Assembly (NCBI RefSeq): GCF_030867095.1 | Contig: NC_081836.1 | Coordinates: 30,082,338 to 30,146,337, forward strand | Direction of reading: 5' to 3' | Length of the DNA stretch: 64,000 bases | From: Alligator mississippiensis | Taxonomy: Eukaryota > Chordata > Crocodylia > Alligatoridae | Part shown: positions 11,543 through 31,700 of the stretch, piece after piece | How positions within the stretch are numbered: the first letter of the stretch is position 1 | Layout: every line of letters begins with the position of its first letter | Made by a program: the position numbers and the translations under genes | Notes under the pieces: model-generated | What the model was told of the DNA's origin: nothing | What the model saw: the letters and a program-made list of their open reading frames with translations, nothing else | The model's database searches: none

Positions 11543-13485
11543 AAAGAGCAGGAAGGATAGGGTGGAACTGGGGAGCAGAATAGGACAAAGGCTTGAAAAG
11601 TTCCAGGGAAAAAGGAGTTAATGGAAATCCCTGCTGCCATTATAATGGCCTCTGGCTTCATTCCTGTCAGGTCTTTGACACCTCCCAGAGTTGATTGGCC
11701 AGCTCCATGAGGGTGGCCCCCTGACCAAAATAGCATTGCTATCAGATTCATGGGGGGAGGGTGCTTTTTGGTGGTACTATCTTCTTGTCCCCCTGATATC
11801 TGAGCATGGGTCTCCTTTGCCAGGCCTGGGCCTTGCATCAAGAGTGTTCTCTTTTTTTTGCTCTCCACCCTATCACCATAGCTTTAGTGCAGTATCTTAT
11901 TTTGGAATGGAAAATCAGGGGGCTTCACATGGGCTACATGTGTCAGCTCTGGAGGGGGAAGGGGCTGGCATCTTCTGGGAGGGCACTGGGAGCAGTCCAG
12001 CTGGACCCCCCTCAGATCTGCCATCATCCAAACAGGTAAGCCATGGCTGTGGTCCCTTAGGTAAGCACTGTTCCGCAGCCATCAGCTTCTGCTGAGCTTG
12101 GCTCATTATATGCCATGAGGTACAGGTCCCTGGAATTCAAGCTGCTCATGTATAGCCACTGTCAGCATGTGTGTGTATGTCTGTACATATATGCAGAGGA
12201 GCATCATACCGCTGCCTGAAGGACTTCTACCTCTGAATCCCACAGACCAGCCACAGGCTTGTCCAGAAGTTTGTGCTCAGCGGCTGTTCCAACACTTCTT
12301 TCTGAAGGCTCAACAAGTATCCCTCCCCTCTCTCCTATATCCCTGGACCAGCTGCAGGATAGAAAGGGTTGGGACCATGGCCATGAACAATAGCCCTCCT
12401 ACTGGGGTGTCTAGCACTAGTACCTCTCTCAGTGTTCACCTGCCCGTGGAGTCTGCCATGGCCCACTGTTCAATAAACTGGTCTCTCAATACTCTAACTG
12501 GTGGTGGCATCACTCTTTTCCCCTTTCCTCTCTGCTTTCTCTCGCTTGGCTGATTGGCACCCTGGGTACAGTCAGGTCACATACACCAGTCGTAAATGCC
12601 TGGAATCTTGTTTGAATGAGACACAGACAGTGAAGACCACCAGGAGGCCCTGCCCTTGCTGTCTCATGCCTCTGTGAGTCAGTAAAATCTACCTTGCTCC
12701 CAGCTGTCTGTGAGGCACTTAGAGATGAAAAACAAAATATGCAATAGCTTTCAACTGACAGATGTTTCAGTTGTGAACAAAGCCAGGCTTCCCGGCTGTC
12801 AGCCAGCTGACTCTCAGACAGACCCCCAACCATGTACACCATAATACAATGATTTTTTTCTGAACGGGGACCACAGCCAAGTCCACTGGCAGGGAAAGGA
12901 TTTCCTCCATGACTGGGGCCTGGAAAACCTTCTACGTTCCCACTCTGCTTTGGGACTCAGTTAGGATAATGAAACCAAACTTGTTCCAAATCAGTAATGG
13001 GAAGGGGAGCTTGCTGATGTAACAGGAAGACAGGGAAAGAAGAGGAAGAGAGAGATGAGAAGTAGGTGTCTGTAGCTGGGTGGAGAGGTTGGGCCTACTA
13101 AGGTGAAGCAGCTACTGATGTTACTCGCATCAGGAGCACCTTCCTGTTAGGCCTGGGTTTCGTGCCCTCAAACTGGCACCCAGATCTACATTCTGCACCT
13201 TAGGCAGCTTCCATCCCAGGAGCTAAAAATGCCCTGCAGTCCCCTCTGCTCCTGGAGAAGTGTTGCCACACCCTTCTAGTCAGGGGAGCTGAGCAGCACA
13301 GAGGCAGTGATACCCTTTTTGGCACAGCAGCCATCAGAACCCAGGCTAGCAGTCTCCTGGCCCCACACATGGTTGACCCCCACTGCTTCCCTGCAGATTA
13401 TTAGCCAGGAGGACATCTCCAGCATAGCAAGAGGAGGAGCCCTGACCTCAGCAGCTGTGCTGCATTCCTGCACAGAGCATGCTAG

Positions 13486-22593
<9,108 letters not shown>

Positions 22594-23534
22594 AGAAGAA
22601 ATGCTCACACCTGCTTGGTATCAAGTAAACCAGGCACTTCACTGCCCCTAGACAGACCCTGATATGCCACCTCCAACCCCTGCCTCCATTCCTCTGGCTT
22701 GGCTGCATTCAGGGCCAGTGCTCCCCTCTCAGCTTGGGCAGCAACCCCAACAGGTAGCAGCTCTTCATGGGGTCTAGGGAGGGGAACCTGGCTGTGCTGG
22801 CTGCTTTTATAGCTGCCTCCTTCAGCAATACAGAGGTCTCTGAGGGACACTGGAGAGAGCAAGCTCTCTTGGCTATGCCTCAGAGCTGACCTCCACCCCA
22901 AACCAGCACAATGAACAATGGGAGAGAGAGAAACCAAGCACTTGCCTGAGCAGGGCTGCAAGCATTTAGCAAGCACTGCAGAGTCTGTTGCAGTACCTGT
23001 GCTGGCTCAGCCCACTCTCACCTTGGGGTGGGGGCTGCCCATTATCAGTGCAGTGCTGTCACAGCCATTTGCAGCATATGTGGTAGCAGAGATGTGAGAA
23101 GTGGTGTTCACAGAAAAGGCCCTGCCTGCTACTGCTCACTTACCACAGCTCAGCAACATACTTGTCAAGGGCACTTCCCATCAGTGACCTGTCTGCTGGG
23201 AGCTGAAGTGTGGAGAGCAGCCCTCCTGTTCTTTCCTACAGGCTCTCACTTAACTACCTTTGCTAAGAGCCTAAACACTGTCCCCTCTGACTGAATGGCA
23301 GGGGGCAGCAGTTTTCCTGTATTCCTGGTTTTTGGGACAAAAACATAGCCATAGCTATCAGCTCTCCAGCGCTTGCCCTATCTAGCTCAGAGCTAGCTAA
23401 GTGAGGTGGAAACATTTGTCCCAGCTCACCTGGGGTTATGAGGAGGGTTTTCCATTCAGCAGACCTCTGCAACCAGGCTCTCACCCCCAGTAGCTAGAGA
23501 CAGGACATCTGTCCCAGACCTAGTGCCTCTAGGT

Positions 23535-23696
23535 CTGCGGTTCCCAAACTCTGACAGATTGTGCACCACCAATTTAAATGATACAACCTTAAGTCCCACC
23601 AGCAATTTTTCAATTCAACCTGAAGTACCACCAGCAAATTTTTGTCATATAATTATAATAAATCTGCTAATGCATACCACAGATTGGGAATGGCTG
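23535..23696. mobile_element. Short hAT-type nonautonomous element (162 bp)
   Basis: Perfect 8-bp target duplication CTCTAGGT at 23527-23534 and 23697-23704. Inverted ends CTGCGGTTCCCAAACTCTG and CAGCCATTCCCAATCTG. The AT-rich interior contains the first AATAAA after MSS51. Confidence 0.82.
23657..23662 (+). terminator. First poly(A) hexamer downstream of MSS51
   Basis: AATAAA about 1.06 kb past the MSS51 stop, lying inside a hAT-type element. A second plus-strand AATAAA is at 24448-24453. Either could end the MSS51 transcript. Confidence 0.4.
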
Positions 23697-24447
23697 CTCT
23701 AGGTTATGGACTGTGATCCTCTTGGCAAACCAAGCCAAGCCCTGTTAGTATTTAATCACCTGTTTGAGGTGCCAGAGGAGACCTGGCTGGGAGAGGCTGG
23801 CTGCAAGGGAACAAGCAATGCCTGGTGGAGACACACCGCTTCCTGTGTCTGCCTAGGGGATATCGGGAAGGAGGAACGCTCCCTCCAGTGTACTGACTCC
23901 TGGGTACTGAGTTCATCTGGAAGAAGCTGGAGGGGGCATTCCCCATGCTGAGGTAGTGAATACACCTTGAGTCAGTGGATGCCTTGCGCAGCCTCAGATT
24001 TGCATTAGACCCAGGGGTACATCTGCACTGACCCTTGTGTGGGTCATTGTGTGGTCTATCCATTCAGTCTCCTCTGCTCTTCAGGCCTTGTTCCCTGCCC
24101 TGGTGACCCTCAAAGATCACAGCAATGGGAGATGCTGGGGGCTTCCAGGTACGGTTCTTAGCAGCACACACAAAATGACCTCTTCACCATGGTGTCTGCC
24201 TTGGTTAATTTATCCCTCAGTCTAATGGGTGAATTGTTGTGATAAATGCAGCATTAGGAGAAGCATCATTTCTATATACTCACAGGCCATTGCCCTGTCT
24301 TGATCCCCTGTTGTTCCTCTTCTGCCCAATGCTTCAGGAGTGTGCGTGTCACTGGCCCTGGATCACTCCCCTCAGCCATCTTCCCCTGCCACCCACTCCC
24401 ACAGCTAGGAGGGGCTCATGGCAGCAGTGGGAGATGTAGAGGGGACA

Positions 24448-24453
24448 AATAAA
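24448..24453 (+). terminator. Second candidate MSS51 poly(A) hexamer
   Basis: AATAAA in GGGACAAATAAACAGC. It is a cleaner intergenic site than the one inside the hAT element, but would make a 3' UTR of about 1.9 kb. Confidence 0.35.
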
Positions 24454-24485
24454 CAGCAGAGAGGAGCCGCAGCAGCTTCTTTTGC

Positions 24486-24491
24486 TTTATT
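24486..24491 (-). terminator. Possible distal poly(A) signal of PITPNC1-like gene
   Basis: AATAAA on the minus strand about 4 kb past the stop. It would give a long 3' UTR. It lies only 33 bp from a plus-strand AATAAA that could serve MSS51. Confidence 0.3.
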
Positions 24492-25166
24492 TCTCAAAAG
24501 GCCTTTGTTGTAACAAAGAAAGCCAAGGCCTGAGCCAGCCACTGCCTCGCCCCCTCCAAACACAAGTGGCCTCCAAGTGAGCGGTAAGTGGCAAGGGCAA
24601 TCAGTGAGGAACTGGCTCACGAGGAACGATTCACATTGCCTGAAGCAGACACCAGGGGATGTTAGCACTTTCCAGGGCAAGCCTGCTCCCCCTAGGCCCC
24701 GGCTGTGTTGCTGGAGATGGCGGGGCCCACGGGCCTTATGACAGGCAGGGGTGGCGGGGACAAGTCCCATGCTCACACCTGGAGCAGGGGCCTGGCCTCT
24801 GAGCAGGGAAAATCCTTTGTGGTCTCTCTTCACAAGTGTCTGTTGGGAGGGAGCTTCCAGGAGCTGGGCCTGGGCCCTGAGGGCTCTCCAACTCAGTGAC
24901 CAGCTGCCTCCTGGGATGGGGACCTGGGGCAGGAGAGAAATAAAGAGACTCCTGAGGATGCAGGAGGCTAGAGAGGAGACAGGCTGGGTGGGGCAGGGGA
25001 AGGGGTAGGGAATGCTACATCATGTGGTACATTCATGCAAGATACATTCAACCCCACAGACATCTGGCCCCTCCTGGCTCACGCTTGGTTTGGTCATCAG
25101 CAAATCCCTGCTTCCAGGTATGGGGCCACAGAGCAAAGCCCAGGAGCTGGTGCTCTAAGCAGGGAG

Positions 25167-25191
25167 GGAGGAGGGAGGGAGGGAGGGATGA
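25167..25191 (+). repeat. (GGGA)n low-complexity run
   Basis: Short purine-rich GGGA/GGA tract in the region between MSS51 and the PITP stop. Confidence 0.8.
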
Positions 25192-28100
25192 GGGGCTCTG
25201 CAGAGACAGAACCATCAGCCTCAGGTGCCTGCTGCAAAGGGCTAAGCACCATGGCATTGTCCCCTCGCTCCAGCACTTGCCTCTATCCTTCCTGCACAGT
25301 ACTAGAACTAACCTCCCTATGCAGCCCCTGCCATCACCAGCTACTGCACAGCTCCACGGTGGGCATATCAGGAAGGCCTTGGGACCTGGACACATGCATG
25401 AGATGAACCAAAATGTCCAGGGACAAGAGCCAGAGCAGCCTGGCTGCAGGAGGAAAACACAAGCTCACATATACCCAAGGCTGATACCAACAGCCTCACA
25501 CAGGCTTTCCACAGCCCAAGAGGTGGGCACGAAGGGGAAACCCTTGAGGGGTGAGAATTAAAGACACAACGCAGAGAAGTCCGGACTGGCTTGACGCATC
25601 TGCTCCAGGCGAGGCAGAGACCAAGCCCCTCACAAGGGTCTGAGCCCCAGAGAACAAGGCTCAGGCTACAAGGAACCTAGGGACAGGTTCTAGCCCATTC
25701 TGTACAAAGTTTGGGCAAGGGGCATACAATTCAGTGGACGTGAGAAGGGGCTTTAAAATTTGTTTGGCGAGGGAAAATACCCTTCAGAAGAGATGGGCTG
25801 AGGACACCAGGCTCAACCTGTATAGAGCTGGGCTCTGACTTAGACCAAAGCAAGACGCTCGGCCTCAGTGCAAATGTGATGGTGCAAAATCTTGCCGTAT
25901 GGCTTTTCTGGGGAGATTTCGACTACATCCAAACTAGAACAGGAAACATCCTTTCCAGTGTGGAACTGACTCAGAGCCCGTGGGTGTGGGTGGATGCCTT
26001 ATTCCCAAGCCAAGTCCTTCCCTTTTGAAGGGGTTCAGAATCCAGCTGTGGCCCATCTTAAATACCCAGTCCCCAGTGTCATTTGTGGGACCATTCCTTT
26101 CCATTACAGCAAACAGGTTTTCTGCATGACTCCTTTGGCCCTTTGCACAGTCTGGGTTGAAGAGGAGGCCAAACTAGAATCCAATTAAAAACTACCCCAC
26201 ACCTTCTCCCCAGACCTAAACACAATCTTGTCCAAGGTCCACAAACAATCAATAAATCTTCTCCCATGTTCACAAGGCTTCTGGCCATCCTGGCTCCAGA
26301 GGCAAAGGTGATAAAATAGTCAGAGCCTGTTCCTATTAGACTTCCAGACCCATTTTGCAGACCCTAGGGGTTCTGACAAGTTAGGAGAAGCAGCCAACCC
26401 TGTGGGGGCTCCTCCAGACCCAGCCTCTTCCTGTCATGACCTAATGCTTCATAGGGATCACTGAATCCCAACCAGCCTCCAAGCTACTCTTCCAGTGGCT
26501 CATATCACACAGCAGAGGCATGATCCACCATGTATGGTGTTGGTGACCCTCAACCCCCAGTGGGAAGTACAGAGCAGGGTGTTGAAGCAGATAACCCCTG
26601 AGGTCCCTCCCAAGCCCCAAGTTCCATGAGGACAGCATTCTGGATGTCATGGAGTACAGCAGGTTCACCTGGGCTTGGCCCATCCAGATTAGCTGGCAGA
26701 GCTGCCTCCCATGTAGACCTTTGGTTGATCCATCAGCAGCATGTAGTTTCTTGGAGGAGAGGCTGGCTGTTCCATTTCTGCTTGTCCAGGACACAAACTG
26801 TAGCAAAGACTGTTAAAAAATACTTGAACAAAGGGACCTGTGCTCAGGCCCAAGCAGAGGGCAGTGGGTTGGGGGATTCCTGTTTAGGAATCAGTGCAAT
26901 TCAACGTGTGCTTGTATCTGAGGCCCAAACCCAGTGTGAAGGCTCAGCTGGTTTGTGCTGGATGCACTTGGAGCTGGAGTCTGCACATGTTCAGTACCCA
27001 TGGTTGACATACCCCGCAGGCTCAGCTATGATGGGACCCATTTCTCAGGGACCTGAGCGAGTGTGAGGCAGTTTGGAGGCTAAGTCCAGGTGCCTGGAGG
27101 GCAATGGGAATAGCTGGTGACGAAGCAGGTCCAGCCATGGGTCCAGATAGTTGCCAGAAATCTTTGCTGGAGCAGTGGCGTGGGGATGGCCCTTGTCCTG
27201 AAGGCACCAGTGGGGAGAAGGCTGCTTGGCAGAAGGCTAGGTGGGTTGGGATGGACAGATCTTCACCCCTTCTTGCTGTAGGACTCTGGAGGGGACTGGT
27301 GAAAGTAAAGGGCCTTGGCAAGACCAAGAACACAACTCTGGACACAGGAAAGGCTCAACTGGGAAGGACAGAGGCAAGACATGGCGAGCAGTACTTTTTG
27401 GGCTTGTCTATAGGGACAATGGCTAGGCCTGTCCCACTATGACAAGCATTAATCCAGAGCCGCAACTCAGTGATGGTGTTTTGTCACCAGTGGCTTCATA
27501 CCAAGTGGGCTTCTCATTCACACCCAGAATGCCATACTCCACTCTGCAGGGAAAGGTTTCCCACAGCCTAAGCATGACTAAAATCAGCCCCGCCAGTCCT
27601 ACAATCCCTTGCTTAGAAGAGGATCAACTGACTGCGTCACAGCCTTTTCCACACTACAACACTGCTAGTGCTGGACAAGCCAGTGCTAGTGACAGGTGGA
27701 AAAGGTCTCCAGAGTAGAGATGGTTGAGATGCTGGCTCTTCACCAGTGGCCTGGAGCATGACATCAGGAACAGGAGAAGCAGTCCTGACAACTCAGCTCT
27801 ACCCTCCTGTCAAAGCTGGAGGGACACGGGTGACATTGGCACAGCTGCAGAGTTACAGTCTGGATGCTGGTGGGCTCAGGGTTGCTGTGGTACTGTGAAG
27901 CTCGGAGGTACAGTCAGCAATCCTCAGGAGGTGGCAAGGACATAGGTTAAACATCCTGGTGGGTCTCACTGCCAATGGGAACGGGGAGCAGTCAATGCCT
28001 GCCAGTTTTTATCAAGTCTGAAAGGTGCTTCCAAGTTCCTTCAGGGAAGGGCTGGGCTGGCACTGGCTGCCACCTGGCTCTAGCAAAAGCAGCTCTGAGG

Positions 28101-28335
28101 GATGTTACCTGCCAGGACAGAGCTGTCTGCAGATGGGTCAAGGAATGGCTCTAACATGCTGGAGCTCCTCCCCGAACCAATGGCAGGGAAAGCAGGGCAT
28201 GTGCTGGAATGATGAGAAGAGAGTGGGGCTGGGTAGCAGGTTGAGGGGAGCCCAAGGCCCACGTGATGGCAGGGAAATCTGGGACCTCACAAAGGGGCTT
28301 CTCCCATCTGGCTCAGGATAGGATCTGCTGTCTTT

Positions 28336-28341
28336 TTTATT
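28336..28341 (-). terminator. Proximal poly(A) signal of PITPNC1-like gene
   Basis: AATAAA on the minus strand, 144 nt past the stop codon. It is the first such hexamer downstream and would give a short 3' UTR. Confidence 0.5.
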
Positions 28342-28484
28342 GGGGACAAGGGACAGGAATGATGTTGGGGGAGCGGTAGACTTTACATTTCTCAAGGCAG
28401 GCAAAGTGGGTAGGGTGCCCTGATTTGAGGGGTGGGGAATGAGGGCCAAGCATCTGTCCACCAAGCATGTCTGTAGGGCGGCCA

Positions 28485-28750
28485 TTACTCAGCATTGGCG
28501 CGCTCCCGCAGGGCTGGCAGCGTCAGTGTTTCCGGAGCAGATTTCTTCCGGGGCCTGTCCTTGGGAGCGCTGAGGAAGTCTGGGGGATCATCACTCAGTG
28601 GTGTAGAAGGGGCACTGGCTGGGGCGCTGTGAGTGACCGGAGCTTGCCCCACCTCACTTATGGAAATGGAGGGTGTGACCACACCAATGATCTCGTTGGT
28701 CGCTTCCTGGGTTTCTCTCTCATACTTGCGCACCTCCTCCATTGTCATTC
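28485..28750 (-). CDS. PITPNC1-like exon 9, regulatory tail and stop
   Basis: Acceptor TTTGCCAG|GAATGA. It encodes the last helix (MTMEEVRKYERETQEATN), then a Ser/Pro-rich disordered tail with SAPSTPLSDDPPDFLS and RPRKKSAPETLTLP (basophilic S298). The C-terminus, PALRERANAE, is shorter than and unlike that of PITPNC1. TAA at 28487-28485. Confidence 0.93.
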
Positions 28751-31700
28751 CTGGCAAAGGAAAACAGAAGCAGAGTTCACAGGCTGGCTTGGGAGGACCC
28801 ACCCGTCTGCTTCTGCTTGGATGTGTTAAACAGAGGAACACGGGGGTGAGGCTGCTCTGGGAGTGGCTCTCACACACACTGGAGAGACATCCTGAGCACA
28901 GCCACAAGGGAGGTTTGGGGGCTTGGAGTGCATGAGACAAAGCAGGCAAGTGAAGGGTGAGCAAGCCTCCCCAAGTGTGTCAGCAATGTGGGGTGGCCAG
29001 GCCCTTTGTGTTCATGTGCTGGGCACAAGCCAGCTTCTACATCTACTACCTGAGCCACGAGGGGTGGCCTCCTCCCTATAGTCCTCACCTTGCTTCTAGC
29101 TTACCTATCCCAGTAGGCACTGTCCATGGAGGAGGATGCTGCTGCTGTGGCTGAAGGCAATTCTCACCAGCATCTCTCACCTAATCCATGAAGATGTTTA
29201 CACAGTGCCCCTTACTGCTGTCTCTAAAGCAGCCTGCAGGTCCAGGGGGTGGAAATCTGCAGTCCTATCAGGCTAAAGGCCTAAGCCACAGATGAGATGT
29301 TGAGCTTGAAACCACAGCCTGAGGAGACTTACTCACTGGAGGGGGATGGAGGATCTTTTTCAGTATCAGAAACAGTAGTTTTCCTTAGGTTTCTAATTTT
29401 TCTGTAGTGTGGACCACATAACAGAAGTTGCCTTATTGCTACCTCCCCTCTCACATACAATTCCACAGATCATCTCTGCTCCAACTGGGGATGCAGCAAT
29501 GTCCCTGTGGCAACTAAAGCTGTTCCTTCCATGGAAAAATAAGGTCAGAGAAGGAATGAGGTATTCTTTGAATACATGATCCAGCAGCTGGGAGTGAGGA
29601 AGAGTAATCAGCATCATGTGATGCACAGGCTCTGTACAGAACAGGTGCTGCTGGTGGCTGATGGGCTGCAGGCTGGGCAGAAGCTCCAGCTCACCTCTGT
29701 TGGGTTCCTTTCCCCAGAGGGCATTATTCTGTGGAGCTGAGGCTTACTGAAGTACCTATTGAGCTGTCTCTACTGAGGTTCCCATGACCACCTTGGCCAA
29801 GAGCAAAGATACATCAGGAAGAATAGAACAAACCAATTCCTTAGCTTCTACTGCTGTCCTGCTGCCAGGATGTGCGCATCACCCTGGTATCTGAGTGCCT
29901 TGCTCCATGTAAACACTGCATGACTGGGCAAAGCTCTACTGCCCTGGGAGAGTCTGTCCTAGTTTTATGTAGGTTTTTCTCCCTTGTAACTTGGTTAGCT
30001 ATTGTGTCATCTTCTTCACAACAGGCCTGAGAAGACTGAACTGCTTCAGAAGACCCAGGAAATATGCTTTAGCTGTTGTGTGGAGTCAAAGATGACTTTA
30101 AAGGCCAAGTTTCCCCATGGGAATAAATTTTCCAAGGAACTTGTAACAGCTCTTATCTCTAATAGGCTGAACAGGGCAGCAGAGGCCACCAAGCCAGAGC
30201 TTTCAGATCTGGTTCTGAGCTCTGTGTGGGTTGATTTAATTTACTGTCCTGTGCGTATCTTCCAGGCTGCCCAGTGTCAGGGCTGTGGCTGAGATCAGCA
30301 TGAGAAGGAAGGAGACTTCCCTAAGCTTTGACGCTGAGGTTCTACAGGGAACTCACCCTTCAGTGACTTACTTCTACACATACCTGGGTGTGAAGCTCTA
30401 AGGGATGATGCAGTGCATGAAGCAGAGGGCAATAGGATTGGGTCAACAGCAGAGAAACCACCTCAAGGAGGCTGTTGAACACAGCAGTAGGCAGATGGCC
30501 TTGATTTCTGCCTCTTAGAGAGGCCAGGTCAAGAAAGAAGTATGGGGCCTGCCTATGTGCTATCTGCCTGCTGCCAGCTCCCTGAGGTCATCAGTACCCA
30601 GGCTTCCACTGTGGGCTGTTGAACTCCCTTGCAAAGGTTGTATACTGGAACGGCAAGGATACTGCAGGGCAGGAATGAGGTGTAGCACTGGGGAGGGATC
30701 AGGAGTGGAATGCAGGGGGTGCAGGCAGGAGGGAGGTGCATTGGCAAAGCTATGTGCAGGGAGATGGTGGGAGCAGAGGGAGGCGCACTGGCAGAGCCAT
30801 GGGGCCCAGGCTGCTGAAGCAGGCAGAGTGCACAGAAGGCTTAAGGTACATCTGCACATCTGCCCTGGGGAAGCAGACCTGGCATCTGCTCTGTCCATAC
30901 AGCTGTTGAACTCCTGCAAGTTCTGGCTCAATACCACCCCCCAGTGCAAGCCATTCTGATGGGAACTGCTCCAGGTGAAATATGTGGTCCATTTGCCATG
31001 GGATCGCTGAGAGCTCCCAGGATCTCCCCTACTCATGTGTAAATGTTTCTGGCTGCATGGTCTCTATCCTGTTTTAACAAGCAGCTGCACTGTGGTCTCA
31101 CAGCTATGGACCAGGTTCATCCATCCCCAGCACAATCACCTCTCGTTGTGGGGGATGATGAGCTCCCTGCAGAGTCAAGAAGAAGCCCTCACATGAGAAC
31201 ACTATGGCAGTGCTACCAAAGAGGAGGCAGATACTCTGATGTCCCACCACAGCCCCCACTGCAGAAAAGCCTGACCACTGCCCTGCATCAGAGAGGATGA
31301 GCGCCACCCTCTGGTTCAGCTCCTTTGCCCACAGTCCAGTGCATGCTCCAGTTCTGATCCAGACCATGCACCCTCCCTGGGCTGAGGCCACCCCCACCAG
31401 CCAGACCCCAGTGTAAAGAATGGCTGCCCCAGAGTGCACTCTGTGACCGGGGAGGGGCAGGGGTGAACTATGAGGCTGCATGGAGAAAGAGAAAACCAAA
31501 TGGAAGGTACATACAAAGGGAGGTCCTGGGCGAGCTGGGCAGGCAGGAAGCTAAGGGTCCTGGCTTCCGAACTTTTGATTTGTGGCCACTTGCATCTGAG
31601 TCTCGAAGACACGGACCTCTTCCAGGGACATGTCTGTAACATGCAGAGAGCCTCTCACTGCTCGGCCAGCAGGGCAACACTAGGTGAATGCCCCACACAT

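Larger units (their letters stand above)
22594..28484. other. Convergent intergenic region with 3' UTRs
   Basis: Between the stops of MSS51 and the PITP gene. It holds one hAT element, four candidate poly(A) hexamers in both orientations and a GGGA tract. Open frames here show no recognisable protein. Confidence 0.6.
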
